From an uncultured Haloferula sp. (GTDB taxonomy: Bacteria; Verrucomicrobiota; Verrucomicrobiae; Verrucomicrobiales; Akkermansiaceae), in assembly GCA_946885645.1 (NCBI GenBank), contig CAMPGU010000178.1, forward strand, positions 1 through 8,639: 8,639 nt of DNA, given 5' to 3'. A program made the position numbers and the translations under genes. This document shows positions 7,176 to 8,639 of this stretch, piece after piece. Positions within the stretch are counted from its first letter, which is position 1. Each line of letters starts with the position of its first letter. The notes under the pieces were generated by a model, which saw only the letters and a list, made by a program, of their open reading frames with translations, was not told where the DNA came from and ran no database searches.

Positions 7176-8057
7176 TCAACGGCGACGGCGCAGCAAGGCC
7201 ACCGAGCCGAGCAGGCCGAGCGCGGCGGTCGCCGGTTCGGGCACCGTTTCGATCGACAGGTTGTCCAGCGCGATCGAGGTGCCGTCCCGGCCGTCCAGGC
7301 CGATGTAGTTCGCGCCCGTGTCGCTCCACGCGAAGCTTCCCGTGCCCTGCGAGACGTTGTTATAGAAGACCTGGAAGCCGACGTTGGTGCTGGCGTTGAA
7401 ATCCGGGACCGTGAAGACCGCGGAAAGCGTGCCCGTCTTCGCTGCGACGCTGGCGGTGCCGAGGGTCACGGTACCGCTGCCCCAGGCGATGGTAGCGTCC
7501 GGCCGGATGCCCAGCCAGAAGTCGGAAACGACCGTGCCGGTGTAAGAGGTGAAGGCACCCGCCATGTGGGGTTGGTTCAGCGCGCCGCCGCCGATGGCAT
7601 CGCGCGTGGACGCAGCTTCCAAGGCAGTCATGCCGATGCCGAAAGCCGCCCCGTGCTGGACGCCGGTGGCCTGGCTATAACCCATCACATCCAGGGATAC
7701 CGAGAAGCCTCCCGCCGCGAGGATCGCCCCGTTGGTGAAGTTGTGGTTGACGTAGGTGCTGACGGTGCCGCTGCCATACTTGAGCTGGTACTGGTTTCCC
7801 AGGATCCGGGTGCCGCCGCCGTTCGCGGCGTTGCCATCGGGCGCGCCGTAGGTCGGGTGGGCGGCGTTGGGATCGATCTGCCCGTGGAGATAAACGCCGT
7901 CGGCAGCCAGCGAAGAGCCCGTATTGTCGGTGATGCCGCCGAGGCTGGCATCGATGTTGTTACCGTCCGCGCGGTCGAAAGTGTCGGCAAACAGCACGGC
8001 AGCGTGGGCGGAGACCTGCATCAAGGACAGGGCGAGGAGGGTTGATATCGTTTTCAT
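7176..8057 (-). CDS. PEP-CTERM sorting domain protein made of one unnamed beta-rich module
   Basis: A 293-residue exported protein with three parts: signal peptide about 1-19 (MKTISTLLALSLMQVSAHA), a single module at about 21-271, and a PEP-CTERM tail 272-293 (VPEP, short hydrophobic stretch, RRRR). PEP-CTERM tails are known to be recognised and cut by exosortase, leaving the protein at the outer surface or in the exopolysaccharide matrix; no exosortase gene is in this window. The module is about the same as the N-terminal region of the large sulfatase encoded next door, and contains no catalytic motif that I recognise, so a structural or ligand-binding role is inferred. The start is the ATG at 8057, which gives a clean signal peptide and lies 11 bases after the stop codon of the preceding gene. 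A purine-rich GAAAAAGAAA lies just upstream but is not a standard Shine-Dalgarno. A strong hairpin follows the gene. Confidence 0.92.
   Translation of the reverse strand: MKTISTLLALSLMQVSAHAAVLFADTFDRADGNNIDASLGGITDNTGSSLAADGVYLHGQIDPNAAHPTYGAPDGNAANGGGTRILGNQYQLKYGSGTVSTYVNHNFTNGAILAAGGFSVSLDVMGYSQATGVQHGAAFGIGMTALEAASTRDAIGGGALNQPHMAGAFTSYTGTVVSDFWLGIRPDATIAWGSGTVTLGTASVAAKTGTLSAVFTVPDFNASTNVGFQVFYNNVSQGTGSFAWSDTGANYIGLDGRDGTSIALDNLSIETVPEPATAALGLLGSVALLRRRR
7179..7244 (-). other. PEP-CTERM sorting signal
   Basis: Codes for residues 272-293: Val-Pro-Glu-Pro, a hydrophobic segment of about 14 residues (ATAALGLLGSVALL) and four arginines directly before the stop codon. This is the classic three-part exosortase signal, with the short hydrophobic part often seen in Verrucomicrobiota. 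Confidence 0.93.
7245..7997 (-). repeat. Module copy C, body of the PEP-CTERM protein
   Basis: Encodes residues about 21-271 and is the closest partner of copy A. Landmarks in order are LFADTFDR, NIDASL-x-GITD, DPN, PDGNAANGGG, LKYGSGT, VNHNF, GGFSVSLDV, GIGM, SDFWLGIR, AKTGT, FAWSD, NYIGLDGRDG and LDN. The same landmarks occur at the same spacing in copy A, and more loosely in copy B. Confidence 0.88.
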
Positions 8058-8068
8058 GGGTTTCTTTT

Positions 8069-8639
8069 TCAGGGAGTCTCTTCAATGCGGTAGAAATGGA
8101 CGCCTTCGCCGGGAACAATCGGCACCAGCGCCTCGCCGGCACCGCTGCCGTCGGTCGTCGCCGTACCGTGGTCGAGCGCGAAGGACTGGAGGTCGAGCGA
8201 GCCGCGGACGTTATAGGTCGTGTCCGGCGTGCCGGTGAACGTGATACGGAAATCGCCCCCGGTGATACTGCCGGAGGTGATCACCGGCGGTGACGCAGGT
8301 GCTTCCACCGTGATGGTAACGGTGAGGATCTGCGTGCCGGACGGGCCTTCCACCGTGACCGTGTAGGTGGTCGTGACCGAGGGGCTCACCGGGAGAGTGA
8401 CGACACCGTTGACGGGAGTCACCGGCCCGATGCCGTTGTCGATGCTGACGGAGGTCGCGTCGCTGCCGGTCTTCACGGTGAGCGTAGTGCTTTCCCCGCC
8501 GGCGATCGTTTCGCTGGATGCGGAGAAGCCGAGCAGGCCCGAAGCGGTGGACCGCCAGGCATCCGCGTGGGCGGTGATGCGGGCGGCGCTGAGGGTGTCC
8601 TCGTAGATCGCCACTTCGTCCATGTCGCCGAGCCAGAAG
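8069..8639 (-). CDS. C-terminal part of a secreted LamG/Ig-like protein (5' end outside window)
   Basis: The frame is open to the right edge of the window (FWLGDMDEVAIYEDTLSAAR), so only the last 189 residues are seen and no start can be assigned; the in-frame ATG at 8623 is internal. Numbering from the edge, residues 1-27 match the end of a LamG/concanavalin-like domain (DMDEVAIYEDTLSAARI). About 33-115 is an Ig-like domain (FSASSETIAGGESTTLTV, then a TTTYTVTVEG strand). About 117-189 is a C-terminal domain ending in HFYRIEETP, with an F-x-G-TPDTTYNV-x-GSLDLQSF pattern often found at the ends of secreted verrucomicrobial proteins. LamG domains commonly bind carbohydrate or act in adhesion. 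Any catalytic domain would be upstream of the visible part, so the enzyme class, if any, cannot be named. It stops 11 bases before the PEP-CTERM gene and appears to be in the same operon. Confidence 0.8.
   Translation of the reverse strand, partial: FWLGDMDEVAIYEDTLSAARITAHADAWRSTASGLLGFSASSETIAGGESTTLTVKTGSDATSVSIDNGIGPVTPVNGVVTLPVSPSVTTTYTVTVEGPSGTQILTVTITVEAPASPPVITSGSITGGDFRITFTGTPDTTYNVRGSLDLQSFALDHGTATTDGSGAGEALVPIVPGEGVHFYRIEETP

Noticed and set aside
6927..8045. + strand open frame of 372 residues over the PEP-CTERM gene
   Set aside because: Antisense shadow of the PEP-CTERM and sulfatase genes; low-complexity Arg/Gly/Ala composition and it spans a hairpin and two gene ends.
1..8639. 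tRNA, rRNA, CRISPR array, insertion sequence or transposon ends
   Set aside because: No cloverleaf, regularly spaced repeat, transposase-like reading frame or terminal inverted repeat with target duplication was seen on either strand by eye.

Overview
The window is high-GC bacterial DNA that looks like a member of the Verrucomicrobiota, near Luteolibacter/Haloferula-type Verrucomicrobiales. The phylum is inferred from gene content: secreted formylglycine sulfatases, a short PEP-CTERM tail of the form VPEPA...RRRR, an AraC regulator with a PocR sensor domain, LamG/Ig-like secreted proteins, and a C-terminal domain carrying a D-x-DGD-x3-N-x2-EWAFGTDP motif. No marker gene (rRNA, ribosomal protein) is present, so the placement is not proven.

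Left part, + strand (1-1543): the C-terminal end of a P1B-type copper-transporting ATPase (it enters from outside the window). It overlaps the start of a PocR-AraC transcriptional regulator, so the two are probably co-transcribed. The short gap that follows (1544-1715) separates two converging transcription units. It holds a perfect 10-bp hairpin and what looks like a relic of a radical SAM gene (VLVLTGGDSLMRRDL).

Right part, - strand (1716-8639): four genes pointing left with very short gaps (11, 61 and 38 bases), read as one operon. In order of transcription they are the C-terminal end of a large secreted LamG/Ig-like protein (cut by the window edge), a 293-residue PEP-CTERM surface protein, a very large (1291-residue) multidomain arylsulfatase, and a 494-residue iduronate-2-sulfatase-like sulfatase. 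The operon promoter lies beyond the right edge. A strong hairpin sits between the PEP-CTERM gene and the large sulfatase gene.

The most notable point is a roughly 250-residue beta-rich module that I do not recognise from a named family. It makes up nearly the whole PEP-CTERM protein, is repeated closely at the N-terminus of the large sulfatase, and appears a third time in diverged form on the other side of the sulfatase catalytic domain. Adjacent genes thus carry the same module on a cell-surface-sorted protein and on an enzyme. A reasonable inference is a secreted or surface apparatus that binds and desulfates a sulfated polysaccharide, with the shared module bringing enzyme and matrix to the same ligand or to each other. 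The substrate cannot be read from the sequence.
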